Numbered from the stretch's first letter, positions 1 to 5,128 are shown. The stretch: 5,128 bases of DNA from Paracoccus sp. (in: a-proteobacteria) (GCA_018056045.1 JAGPGI010000233.1:1-5128), one strand, 5' to 3'. The notes: generated by a model not told the origin, from the sequence alone. Numbers and translations are program-made.

Positions 1-90
1 ATAATAAGCATACTCCTGCGCATACCACATGCCACCGCCCGCCGCGACGGCTGCGATGATCAGGACAAGCGCAGGCCAGCGACCGTTCAT
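1..90 (-). CDS. DUF6446-like small membrane-anchored protein, N-terminal 30 residues (partial)
   Basis: This is the first 30 codons of a minus-strand gene that runs off the left edge. It begins with ATG at 88-90, one base after the glyQ stop codon (TAG at 92-94), so it is almost certainly co-transcribed and translationally coupled with glyQ. The visible residues read MNGRWPALVLIIAAVAAGGG, then MWYAQEYAYY. They form a short basic N-terminus, one hydrophobic segment of about 17 residues (roughly 6-22) that would act as a signal anchor, and an aromatic stretch just after it. I recognise this as the start of the DUF6446 family that sits between glyQ and glyS in many Rhodobacteraceae; the function of that family is not known to me. 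The family call is from memory of the pattern, and only the membrane segment and the operon position are seen directly. Confidence 0.7.
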   Translation of the reverse strand, partial: MNGRWPALVLIIAAVAAGGGMWYAQEYAYY

Positions 91-91
91 T

Positions 92-1054
92 CTATGCGCC
101 AGTCGGGAAGGCCGGCAGCGCCTCGCCGGTCGCGGCCGAGGTGGTGACGAACAGATCGGCGCAGCGCTTGGCCAGCGCGCGGACCCGGCCGATATAGGCC
201 TGACGTTCGGTCACCGAAATGACGCCGCGCGCGTCCAGAAGGTTGAAGAGATGGCTGGCCTTGATCGCCTGATCATAGGCCGGATGCGCCATCACGATCG
301 CCCGCCCCGCCGCATCGGTTTCCGAGGCGTCAAGGATGCGGGCGCATTCGGCCTCGGCGTCCTTGAAGTGCTGCAGCAGCATCTCGGTATCGGCCTGCTC
401 GAAGTTCCAGCGGGAATATTCGCGCTCGGCCTGACGGAAGATGTCGCCGTAAGTCAGCGGGATCGGGCTTTCGGGGTTGTTGAAGGGCATGTCCATCACA
501 TGCTCAACCCCCAGCACATACATGGCCAGACGTTCCAGCCCATAGGTCAGCTCGCCCGAGACGGGGCGGCAGTCATGGCCGCCGACCTGCTGGAAATAGG
601 TGAACTGGCTGACCTCCATACCGTCGCACCAGACCTCCCAGCCAAGGCCCCATGCGCCAAGGGTCGGGCTTTCCCAGTCATCCTCGACAAAGCGGACATC
701 GTGGATCAGCGGGTCCAGCCCGATGGCCTTGAGACTGCCCAGATACAGCTCCTGCAGGTTCGCGGGGCTGGGTTTGATGATGACCTGATACTGGTAGTAA
801 TGCTGCAGCCGGTTCGGGTTTTCACCGTAGCGGCCATCGGTCGGACGGCGCGAGGGCTGGACATAGGCCGCAGCCCACGGTCGCGCGCCAAGGCTGCGCA
901 AGGTGGTCGCCGGGTGGAAGGTGCCGGCCCCGACCTCCATGTCGTAAGGCTGCAGGACCGCGCAGCCCTGCGCCGCCCAATAGGACTGCAGGCGCAGAAT
1001 CACGTCCTGAAAGCAGACGGGTTTGTCCGTCTGGTTGTCCTTGGGGCTGGTCAT
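92..1054 (-). CDS. glyQ: Glycyl-tRNA synthetase alpha subunit
   Basis: GlyQ is the catalytic alpha subunit of the bacterial tetrameric (alpha2-beta2) class II glycyl-tRNA synthetase, a cytoplasmic enzyme that activates glycine with ATP and charges tRNA-Gly together with GlyS. With the start at 1054 the protein is 320 residues, slightly longer than the usual about 300. The class II core is intact: [12 protein letters not shown] at 15-26, the motif-2 region with [19 protein letters not shown] at 64-82, [13 protein letters not shown] at 144-156, and motif 3 [14 protein letters not shown] at 167-180. The C-terminal part (about 200-300) is the expected helical domain. ATG at 1054 is preferred because GAAGGA lies 7 bases upstream; an in-frame ATG at 1072 would add six residues but has no Shine-Dalgarno. 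The gene continues into the DUF6446-like gene after 1 base; the beta subunit gene is not in the window. Confidence 0.97.
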   Translation of the reverse strand: MTSPKDNQTDKPVCFQDVILRLQSYWAAQGCAVLQPYDMEVGAGTFHPATTLRSLGARPWAAAYVQPSRRPTDGRYGENPNRLQHYYQYQVIIKPSPANLQELYLGSLKAIGLDPLIHDVRFVEDDWESPTLGAWGLGWEVWCDGMEVSQFTYFQQVGGHDCRPVSGELTYGLERLAMYVLGVEHVMDMPFNNPESPIPLTYGDIFRQAEREYSRWNFEQADTEMLLQHFKDAEAECARILDASETDAAGRAIVMAHPAYDQAIKASHLFNLLDARGVISVTERQAYIGRVRALAKRCADLFVTTSAATGEALPAFPTGA

Positions 1055-1061
1055 CTGGGCT

Positions 1062-1067
1062 TCCTTC
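1062..1067 (-). promoter_or_regulatory. Shine-Dalgarno of glyQ (decides the start)
   Basis: On the minus strand GAAGGA stands 7 bases before the ATG at 1054. It is the only good purine-rich site in the leader and lies downstream of the alternative ATG at 1072, so it selects the 1054 start. Confidence 0.75.
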
Positions 1068-1095
1068 GGCATAACTGGCAGGAAATATCAGCCGC

Positions 1096-1124
1096 CTTCT
1101 AGGCAGAGGGCGGCGCAGGGTCAA
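1096..1124 (-). promoter_or_regulatory. Probable sigma-70-type promoter of glyQ
   Basis: The minus strand reads TTGACC (positions 1124-1119), a 17-base spacer, then TAGAAG (1101-1096). This is 5 of 6 matches to the -35 consensus and 4 of 6 to the -10. A start near 1089 would give a leader of about 35 bases to the ATG at 1054. The -35 box lies right against the start region of the divergent gene at 1139, so the two genes share a very tight control region. Predicted from consensus only. Confidence 0.5.
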
Positions 1125-1128
1125 TGAG

Positions 1129-1133
1129 AGGGA
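1129..1133 (+). promoter_or_regulatory. Shine-Dalgarno of the secreted SPOR-like protein
   Basis: AGGGA stands five bases before the ATG at 1139 and inside the coding sequence that would follow the alternative ATG at 1124. It supports the start that puts the signal peptide at the very N-terminus. A third ATG at 1135 is out of frame. Confidence 0.6.
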
Positions 1134-1138
1134 CATGC

Positions 1139-2629
1139 ATGCGGCGCTTTGCATTCATCATCGGGGCGGCCTTGCCGCTGATCGGGGCACAGGCTGCGTC
1201 GGCCGAGGATGTGGTGATCCGCATCGAGGCCAAGCGCGGGACCGAGGCCGCCCAGAGCACCGCACAGGGCTGGAGCGCGCAATTCCCCGATGTGGTGACC
1301 TTCCCGCTGAGCGATGGCTGGATCGGCATCGCGCTGGGTCCGATGCCGCGCGAGGCAGCTGATGCCCGGCTTGCGACGCTGAAAACCGAAAAGAAAGTGC
1401 CCGCCGACAGCTTTCTGTCGCCCGCCTCGGGACGTGAGCTGACCAAGGTCGCGGGCAGCGCGCCGGTCGACGCGACCGGCGGCGCGGTGGTAACCGATGC
1501 GCCCGAGGCTGGCTCGCCCGGTTCGACCTTCCCCGCCGATGGCACAGGGATTGCGGCGCCTGCGGAACTGCCGGCGGTCGATGCCATGGCCTCCCCTGCC
1601 CCGGCGGATGCGACCGAAACCGCCGCCACTGAGCCTGCCGCGGCGACACCCGAGGCCCCGCCGCCGCCCGCGCAGGTCTTCATCCGCATCGAATCAAGCG
1701 CCGACCGCGCCAAGGCCGAGGAAATTCTGGCCGAATACCGCAAGACCCTGCCCGAGGCCGGGCTGTGGACGCTGCCCAATGGCCGCCATGTCATCGCCGT
1801 CGGCCCCTTTGACGAACTCCCCGGCGAGGCATGGCTGACCGCCTTCAAGAACGCCAAAGCCGTGCCGCGCGACGCATTCCTGACCCCGGCAACTGATATC
1901 GGCACTGTCGCCATCGCGGGCGCCACGCCTGCGCCCGGCGTCATCCACCCGCAGGAATCCGATCCGCTGCCGATGCCGCCGCTTGAGGATATCCAGCGCG
2001 CCCTGCGTTGGGCCGGCCATTACGATGGCGCCATCGACGGCAAGGACGGGCCGATGACCCAATCCGCCATCGCCAGCGAGATCGTGCGCCTGCGCGCCGC
2101 CCCCGATGCCGCCACCGCCATGGCCGAGCTGATCGCCCGGCGCGAGGCATGGCGTCAGTCCATGGGCCTGACCGTGCTGCAGGACCCCCATACCGGCCTG
2201 TCGCTGCCGGTGCCGATGGAAAAGCTGCAATTCGACCGTTCCGAACGGGCGCTGTCGATCTATGGGCCCAAGAACGGCTCGGGCGCGGCGCTGATCCTGT
2301 TCTCGCAGCCCGGCGGCCAGCAGGAAATGCTGGATATCGCAGGGCTTGTCACCGCGCTTGGCTGGGTCCCGCAGCCCGAACGCAAGGTCGAGCGTGGCAG
2401 CGTGACGCTGGACGGGCGGAACCAGACCCATATCGGCCATGCCGAGGGCAAGGTCATCGATGGCCGCGCGCAGGGCTTCGTGCTGATCTGGCCGATCTCG
2501 GACCCCGAGGACCAGCACCGGCTTGCAGCGGAAATCTCGGATAATCTGGCCCGTTTCGCCCCCGGCGCGGGCGAGGCCCAGCCCGAGCCCCCCGCCATCG
2601 CCCCGGCGGAACCGGCAGCGCAGAACTAG
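1139..2629 (+). CDS. Secreted protein with two SPOR-like repeats and a peptidoglycan-binding-like domain
   Basis: From ATG 1139 this encodes 496 residues. Residues 1-22 (MRRFAFIIGA..AASA, then ED) are a clear Sec signal peptide, so the protein is periplasmic or outer-membrane associated. Residues 25-96 and 179-251 are an internal duplication: both run VxIRIE, then a GW or GR turn, a short strand ending in LGP or VGP, and VPxDxFLxPA. They resemble SPOR-type domains, which bind denuded peptidoglycan. A low-complexity Ala/Pro linker (about 105-178) separates them. Residues 282-310 (LEDIQRALRWAGHYDGAIDG, then KDGPMTQSA) resemble PG_binding_1, but the helix after it is atypical. Residues 345-472 are a further uncharacterised domain, followed by an Ala/Pro/Glu-rich tail. 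No protease catalytic triad is evident. An alternative ATG at 1124 adds five residues before the signal peptide; the 1139 start is favoured by AGGGA five bases upstream. Its envelope role is inferred. Confidence 0.88.
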   Translation: MRRFAFIIGAALPLIGAQAASAEDVVIRIEAKRGTEAAQSTAQGWSAQFPDVVTFPLSDGWIGIALGPMPREAADARLATLKTEKKVPADSFLSPASGRELTKVAGSAPVDATGGAVVTDAPEAGSPGSTFPADGTGIAAPAELPAVDAMASPAPADATETAATEPAAATPEAPPPPAQVFIRIESSADRAKAEEILAEYRKTLPEAGLWTLPNGRHVIAVGPFDELPGEAWLTAFKNAKAVPRDAFLTPATDIGTVAIAGATPAPGVIHPQESDPLPMPPLEDIQRALRWAGHYDGAIDGKDGPMTQSAIASEIVRLRAAPDAATAMAELIARREAWRQSMGLTVLQDPHTGLSLPVPMEKLQFDRSERALSIYGPKNGSGAALILFSQPGGQQEMLDIAGLVTALGWVPQPERKVERGSVTLDGRNQTHIGHAEGKVIDGRAQGFVLIWPISDPEDQHRLAAEISDNLARFAPGAGEAQPEPPAIAPAEPAAQN

Positions 2630-2636
2630 GCCGGAA

Positions 2637-4085
2637 CTAGGTCCGCCAGAAGCTGGGCAGGAACAGCACAAAGACCGACAGCAGTTCCAGCCGGCCGATA
2701 TACATGCCCATGGTCATCATCCAGCGGGCGCTGGCGGGGAAATTGTTCACCGCGCCGTTGGGGCTGAGTTCCGGCCCCCACATCACGCCGACATTGGCGA
2801 TGGCCGTCCATGCGCCGGTCAGGGCCGTGCGCGGATGCAGCCCGGTCAGCGCCAGCCCGACGACCAGCACGCCAAATGTCAGCATGAACAGGGTGAAAAA
2901 CGCCATGACCGAATCGATGACGTCCTGCTCCAGCGGGCGGTTGTCGTATTTCAGCGGATAAACCCGGTGCGGCGAGCGCATGCGCCGCAGCTGCGACTTG
3001 ATCGACTGGAACAGCACCAGATAGCGAAAGACCTTGACCGAGCACGAGGTCGAGCCGGTGCAGCCGCCGATCAGCCCCACCACGATCAGGATGGCAAAGG
3101 GCAGATGCCCCCAGGTCATCACGTCGGTCGAGGCATAGCCGGTGCCCGAGAAGGTCGAGATGACGTTGAAGATCGTCTCGCGCACGACACCCTCGGGGTC
3201 CTCGGCCCCCAGCCAGAACAGCCGATAGATGACGATCACCACCACCGCGTAGAAGGTCCAGCGGATATAGGCCCGCACCTGCACGTCGCGCCACAGCGGA
3301 TCGGCCGAGCCGCGGATCAGTTGCACCATGCGGATAAAGGGGATCGAGGCCAGGATCATGAACACCGAGGCCACATATTCCAGCGGCCCGATATAGGGCC
3401 CGAAACTGGAATTGTAATTCGAGAAGCCGCCGGTCGAGCAGGTCGACAGCGCCAGCACCAGCGCGTCAAACCCGGTCATCCCGAACAGGATATAGATGAT
3501 CATGCAGGCGGCGGTCATGGCGCAATAGACGCCGGTCATCTCGCCGGCGATATCGAAGGCCCGGGGCAGGATCTTGCCCATCGTATCGAAGCCCTCGGAC
3601 TTGAAGAACTGCATGCCGCCGACCTTCATCACCGGCAGGAAGATCATGGCGACGACGATGATCCCCAGCCCTCCGGCCCAGTTCAGGAAACAGCGCCACA
3701 GGTTGGTGCCGCGCGGCAGGGTATCAAGCTCGGGAAAGGCGGTGGTGCCGGTGGTGGTAAAGCCCGACATGGCCTCGAAATAGGCGTCGGTAAAGCTGGC
3801 ATAGGGCGCCCCCAGCATGAAGGGCAGCGCCCCCGCCAGAGGCAGCACCAGCCACAGGAGCGCGGTCAGCAGGAAGGCCTGCTTGATGGTCAGGGACTTG
3901 TCCACCTGCCGCGTCGAGAGCGTGACCAGGGCCCCTGCCAGCATGGTCAGGATGCCCGATTCCAGGAAGACCTGCCAATGCGGGTCGCCCGCCCACCAGT
4001 CCACGATCATGGGCAGCGACATCGCCGCCCCCAGCGTGACGACGAGCTTGCCGACGATGTGAGCCACGGGACGAATGTCGATCAT
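2637..4085 (-). CDS. trkH: TrkH family potassium uptake protein
   Basis: TrkH is the inner-membrane pore subunit of the Trk potassium uptake system and normally works with the cytoplasmic NAD(H)/ATP-sensing ring protein TrkA, which is not in this window. The protein is 482 residues, the usual length, and hydrophobic throughout. The four pore loops of the SKT (superfamily of K+ transporters) fold are visible: SGFTTTGTTAF at 107-117, STCSTGGFSNY at 214-224, STFSGTGYAST at 310-320 and TAIANVGVMWG at 427-437; each carries the filter glycine. The intramembrane gating-loop signature appears as GGCTGSTSCSVKVFR at 340-354, where many homologues have GG in place of the CS. ATG 4085 (MIDIRPV) is chosen over an in-frame TTG at 4121 because it fits the family N-terminus and has AGGG four bases upstream. 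It converges on the secreted-protein gene with 7 bases between stops, and is divergent from tRNA-Gly. No convincing promoter is seen for it. Confidence 0.96.
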   Translation of the reverse strand: MIDIRPVAHIVGKLVVTLGAAMSLPMIVDWWAGDPHWQVFLESGILTMLAGALVTLSTRQVDKSLTIKQAFLLTALLWLVLPLAGALPFMLGAPYASFTDAYFEAMSGFTTTGTTAFPELDTLPRGTNLWRCFLNWAGGLGIIVVAMIFLPVMKVGGMQFFKSEGFDTMGKILPRAFDIAGEMTGVYCAMTAACMIIYILFGMTGFDALVLALSTCSTGGFSNYNSSFGPYIGPLEYVASVFMILASIPFIRMVQLIRGSADPLWRDVQVRAYIRWTFYAVVVIVIYRLFWLGAEDPEGVVRETIFNVISTFSGTGYASTDVMTWGHLPFAILIVVGLIGGCTGSTSCSVKVFRYLVLFQSIKSQLRRMRSPHRVYPLKYDNRPLEQDVIDSVMAFFTLFMLTFGVLVVGLALTGLHPRTALTGAWTAIANVGVMWGPELSPNGAVNNFPASARWMMTMGMYIGRLELLSVFVLFLPSFWRT

Positions 4086-4132
4086 AGCGCCCTGATTGCC
4101 CTGCCGTCCGACGACCGTCAAGCCGGCGATGC

Positions 4133-4161
4133 TTGCACGCCCCCCGGACTATCCCTATAGA
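4133..4161 (+). promoter_or_regulatory. Promoter of tRNA-Gly
   Basis: TTGCAC (4133-4138), a 17-base spacer, and TATAGA (4156-4161) form a near-consensus sigma-70-type promoter. A transcript starting about seven bases after the -10 box would begin near 4168, just before the mature tRNA 5' end at 4172. The bases between the -10 box and the tRNA are GC-rich, as is typical of stable-RNA promoters under stringent control, but stringent control itself is an inference. Confidence 0.7.
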
Positions 4162-4171
4162 GATGGGCGAC

Positions 4172-4245
4172 GCGGGTGTAGCTCAATGGTAGAGCAGCAG
4201 CCTTCCAAGCTGAATACGTGGGTTCGATTCCCATCACCCGCTCCA
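4172..4245 (+). tRNA. tRNA-Gly (anticodon UCC)
   Basis: This is a 74-base cloverleaf with encoded CCA (4243-4245). The acceptor stem GCGGGTG (4172-4178) pairs perfectly with CACCCGC (4235-4241), and U is the discriminator base. The D arm is GCTC/GAGC (4181-4184 and 4192-4195). The anticodon loop CTTCCAA (4202-4208) carries TCC at 4204-4206, read as glycine GGA/GGG. The anticodon stem has four good pairs and a G-A opposition at its outer end. The T arm is GTGGG/CCCAT around TTCGATT (4223-4229), with one G-U pair. The sequence 3' of it changes abruptly to AT-rich DNA, which fits use of the tRNA 3' end as an integration target. Confidence 0.98.
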
Positions 4246-4282
4246 ATTTATCACATAATTCATTGTTTTTATGGGATAAATT
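4245..4282. repeat. AT-rich 14-bp imperfect inverted repeat flush with the tRNA 3' end
   Basis: The left arm AATTTATCACATAA (4245-4258) and right arm TTATGGGATAAATT (4269-4282) pair at 13 of 14 positions, with one A-G mismatch, around a 10-base loop. The left arm begins on the last A of the tRNA CCA. The arms are AT-rich in an otherwise GC-rich region, and the T-run at 4266-4270 falls at the loop and the start of the right arm rather than after the stem, so it does not look like a standard intrinsic terminator. It could be a recombinase-binding palindrome next to an attachment site, or a transcript end or processing hairpin for the tRNA. Confidence 0.75.
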
Positions 4283-4480
4283 ATAGCATCACTGAACGCG
4301 CGAGCCATTGCGCTAGCCATCGATAATGATACGGCATGCAATCAACTCAAAGCAAAACAGCAACTAGAATCGCAAGGCCTGATTGGCATGATTGCTGACG
4401 TGATCCGCACGATGGGATGCTCGCGGCGGGTCGCCGAGGGGTTGGTGTCGGCCGCACGGTCATGTGACGAGTTCGAGTAA
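4271..4480 (+). pseudogene. Small open frame with a stop at codon 3 (possible remnant gene)
   Basis: The frame starts with ATG at 4271, reads Met-Gly-TAA (stop at 4277-4279), then stays open for 66 residues to TAA at 4478-4480. The open part reads IIASLNARAIALAIDNDTAC, then a helix-like NQLKAKQQLESQGL stretch and IADVIRTMGCSRRVAEGLVS, ending SCDEFE. The residue pattern (amphipathic helices, acidic tail) looks like real protein, not a shadow. There is no canonical start after the stop until an ATG at 4388, which would leave only 30 residues. The 5' end overlaps the inverted repeat beside the tRNA, so an original start may have been replaced by insertion, or the gene may use ATT at 4280. I do not recognise the family. 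Confidence 0.4.
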
Positions 4481-4540
4481 ACTTGACTTTCGCGCTGGCG
4501 ATGGCTGCAGTTGCGCAGGGTATCGCCCCTTGGCCAAATC

Positions 4541-4549
4541 GGAAGGGAG
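4541..4549 (+). promoter_or_regulatory. Strong Shine-Dalgarno of the 28-residue microprotein
   Basis: GGAAGGGAG stands six bases before the ATG at 4556. It is the best ribosome binding site in the right-hand accessory part and is the main reason to accept the very short gene. A TTGACT at 4483-4488 could be a -35 box, but no good -10 follows it. Confidence 0.7.
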
Positions 4550-4555
4550 ACTGAC

Positions 4556-4642
4556 ATGGCGCAGAAAGATCGACTTGCCGTCGCATCCGCCGCGCTGGCG
4601 CTGATAATCCTCGCGCTCGCGTGGTGGGGCTTCGGCTGGTGA
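4556..4642 (+). CDS. 28-residue single-pass membrane microprotein
   Basis: ATG 4556 to TGA 4640-4642 encodes 28 residues: a short charged head (MAQKDR, residues 1-6), one hydrophobic helix LAVASAALALIILALA (7-22), and an aromatic-glycine end WWGFGW (23-28). It has a strong Shine-Dalgarno (GGAAGGGAG, six bases upstream), and a GC-rich hairpin follows within 10 bases of the stop, so the unit has its own translation start and a possible transcript end. This layout suits small inner-membrane proteins that regulate larger partners, small type I toxins or phage lysis peptides. The sequence alone does not choose between these, and I recognise no family. No antisense RNA promoter was identified opposite it. 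Confidence 0.6.
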   Translation: MAQKDRLAVASAALALIILALAWWGFGW

Positions 4643-4649
4643 TGGCAAT

Positions 4650-4675
4650 GGGCGGGGCGAGAAATCGCCCCGTCC
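4650..4675. terminator. GC-rich hairpin with GAAA tetraloop between convergent small genes
   Basis: The core stem CGGGGCGA (4653-4660) pairs perfectly with TCGCCCCG (4665-4672) around a GNRA-type GAAA loop (4661-4664). Three further pairs (G-C, G-C, G-U) extend it to 11 bp, from 4650 to 4675. It begins 7 bases after the microprotein stop. No T-run follows on either strand, so this is an atypical terminator or an RNA-stabilising 3' hairpin rather than a textbook rho-independent terminator. Confidence 0.5.
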
Positions 4676-4777
4676 GACCAATTGAACGGGGACTTTCTGG
4701 GTGGATCTTTGCGCCGCGCCACGGCTGAGGCGTCCGCGTCCTGCGCGACACCACTAGGCTATGCGCGAACAAGGCAT

Positions 4778-4918
4778 TTAGGCTGCGGCCAGGGCCTTCG
4801 CCTCGTCCCACACGGCGTCCCAGTCGAATCTATGGTCGGCCATTGTCGCGACGCCCCAGGAGTTGGCTAGGCCGATCTTTCGGAGAGCGTCCCGGGCATT
4901 GGTGGCCGGCGTTGCCAT
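4778..4918 (-). CDS. Small protein of unknown function, probably N-terminally truncated
   Basis: From ATG 4918 to TAA at 4778-4780 this encodes 46 residues: MATPATNARDALRKIGLANS, WGVATMADHR, then FDWDAVWDEAKALAAA. GAGGA lies 7 bases before the ATG, so a short product could be made. However, the frame stays open upstream to about 5062, and the upstream residues (APDDKPDQLDAICGAISRPE, then DLI) read like protein that continues naturally into MATPATN. They recall small Rhodobacteraceae and phage-associated proteins with an 'E..I..TPA.T' pattern followed by a helix. The upstream reading loses sense near 5005, where LysR coding sequence begins on the other strand. A TTG at 4963 is the only other in-frame start and has no Shine-Dalgarno. 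Family recognition is weak; truncation at the junction is inferred. Confidence 0.45.
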   Translation of the reverse strand: MATPATNARDALRKIGLANSWGVATMADHRFDWDAVWDEAKALAAA

Positions 4919-5004
4919 AATCAAATCCTCGGGCCGGCTGATCGCGCCGCAGATTGCATCCAATTGGTCGGGTTTGTCATCCGGCGCGGCGGCAAGGACC
5001 GCAT

Positions 5005-5128
5005 GCCTTTCTGCACAGCGCCCGCGACATCGTCGATGCCGTGGCCAGCGCCGAGACCATGTTCACCGCCGCCCAGCCCCGGCTGGCAGGGCGGCTGCGC
5101 GTCGACATGCCCGTGCGCATCGGCCGCA
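5005..5128 (+). pseudogene. LysR-family regulator fragment lacking its DNA-binding domain (5' truncated, runs off window)
   Basis: From about 5005 the plus strand reads AFLHSARDIVDAVASAETMF, then TAAQPRLAGRLRVDMPVRIG. This matches the LysR-type linker helix (FL..ARDI...V..AE) followed by the first strand of the effector-binding domain (GRLRVDMPVRIG). A complete LysR protein would have about 60-70 more residues before this, with the winged helix-turn-helix. Those are absent: the frame has a stop at 4939-4941, no ATG occurs between that stop and the LysR sequence, and none of the upstream plus-strand DNA reads as LysR. The gene therefore seems cut at its 5' end and cannot bind DNA as an ordinary LysR regulator. 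The remainder lies beyond the right edge, so whether the C-terminal part is intact is unknown. Confidence 0.7.

Noticed and set aside
29..1102. 357-codon plus-strand open frame opposite glyQ
   Set aside because: It lies antisense to a clear glyQ and its translation has no recognisable domain; long antisense frames are expected in high-GC DNA.
1694..2671. 325-codon minus-strand open frame opposite the secreted-protein gene
   Set aside because: The plus strand has a signal peptide, a Shine-Dalgarno and an internal protein duplication; the minus frame has none of these.
4093..4121. Possible trkH promoter with -35 TTGACG on the minus strand
   Set aside because: The -35 box is good, but no acceptable -10 falls at 16-18 bases, and the start would lie almost on the ATG.
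2523..4160. 545-codon plus-strand open frame opposite trkH
   Set aside because: Its translation is rich in His, Gln, Asp and Arg, as expected for the complement of a hydrophobic membrane protein gene, and TrkH on the other strand is unambiguous.
4465..4490. Imperfect palindrome AGT..AGTAAACT..ACT before the microprotein
   Set aside because: The arms do not pair when aligned symmetrically beyond a few bases, so it is not a convincing operator.
4342..4811. Minus-strand open frames of 126 and 154 codons in the accessory part
   Set aside because: Their translations are Arg/Ser/Pro-rich and low in structure, with no good Shine-Dalgarno, and they run antisense to the microprotein unit and through its hairpin.
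4682..4870. 62-codon plus-strand frame starting with TTG
   Set aside because: There is no Shine-Dalgarno, the translation is not protein-like, and it overlaps the more plausible minus-strand small gene.
4246..5128. Search for a second copy of the tRNA-Gly 3' end (attachment repeat), an integrase or a CRISPR-type repeat
   Set aside because: No repeat of the CACCCGCTCCA end and no recurrent spaced repeat is seen in the window; any partner site would have to lie outside it.

Overview
The window looks like a high-GC alphaproteobacterial chromosome, most likely family Rhodobacteraceae in the broad sense (Paracoccus-like). The basis is the strongly GC-biased codon use, a glyQ gene followed by a short membrane-anchored DUF6446-like gene, and the style of the secreted SPOR-like protein and of TrkH. 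This placement is by recognition, not by a search.

Left part (1-4245) is ordinary core genome. On the minus strand, glyQ (glycyl-tRNA synthetase alpha subunit) runs toward the left edge and is followed after 1 base by the first 30 codons of a DUF6446-like gene; glyS would be expected beyond the edge. A compact divergent region of about 85 bases separates glyQ from a plus-strand gene for a secreted protein with two SPOR-like repeats and a degenerate peptidoglycan-binding domain. That gene converges, with only 7 bases between stop codons, on a minus-strand trkH (potassium uptake channel subunit). Upstream of trkH, and divergent from it, lies tRNA-Gly(UCC) with its own well-formed sigma-70-type promoter. 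Glycyl-tRNA synthetase and a glycine tRNA therefore sit about 3 kb apart.

Right part (4246-5128) looks like accessory or remnant DNA starting exactly at the tRNA 3' end. It opens with an AT-rich 14-bp imperfect inverted repeat flush with the CCA. Then come an open frame whose only in-frame ATG is followed two codons later by a stop, a 28-residue membrane microprotein gene with a strong Shine-Dalgarno followed by an 11-bp GNRA-loop hairpin, and a small unrecognised minus-strand gene. Last is a LysR-family regulator fragment that lacks its N-terminal DNA-binding domain. The last two abut head to head near 5000 and both look truncated there, which suggests a recombination junction. No integrase, transposase, CRISPR array or complete defence system is visible. 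I do not see a complete novel system; the tRNA-proximal remnant and the microprotein are the parts worth checking.
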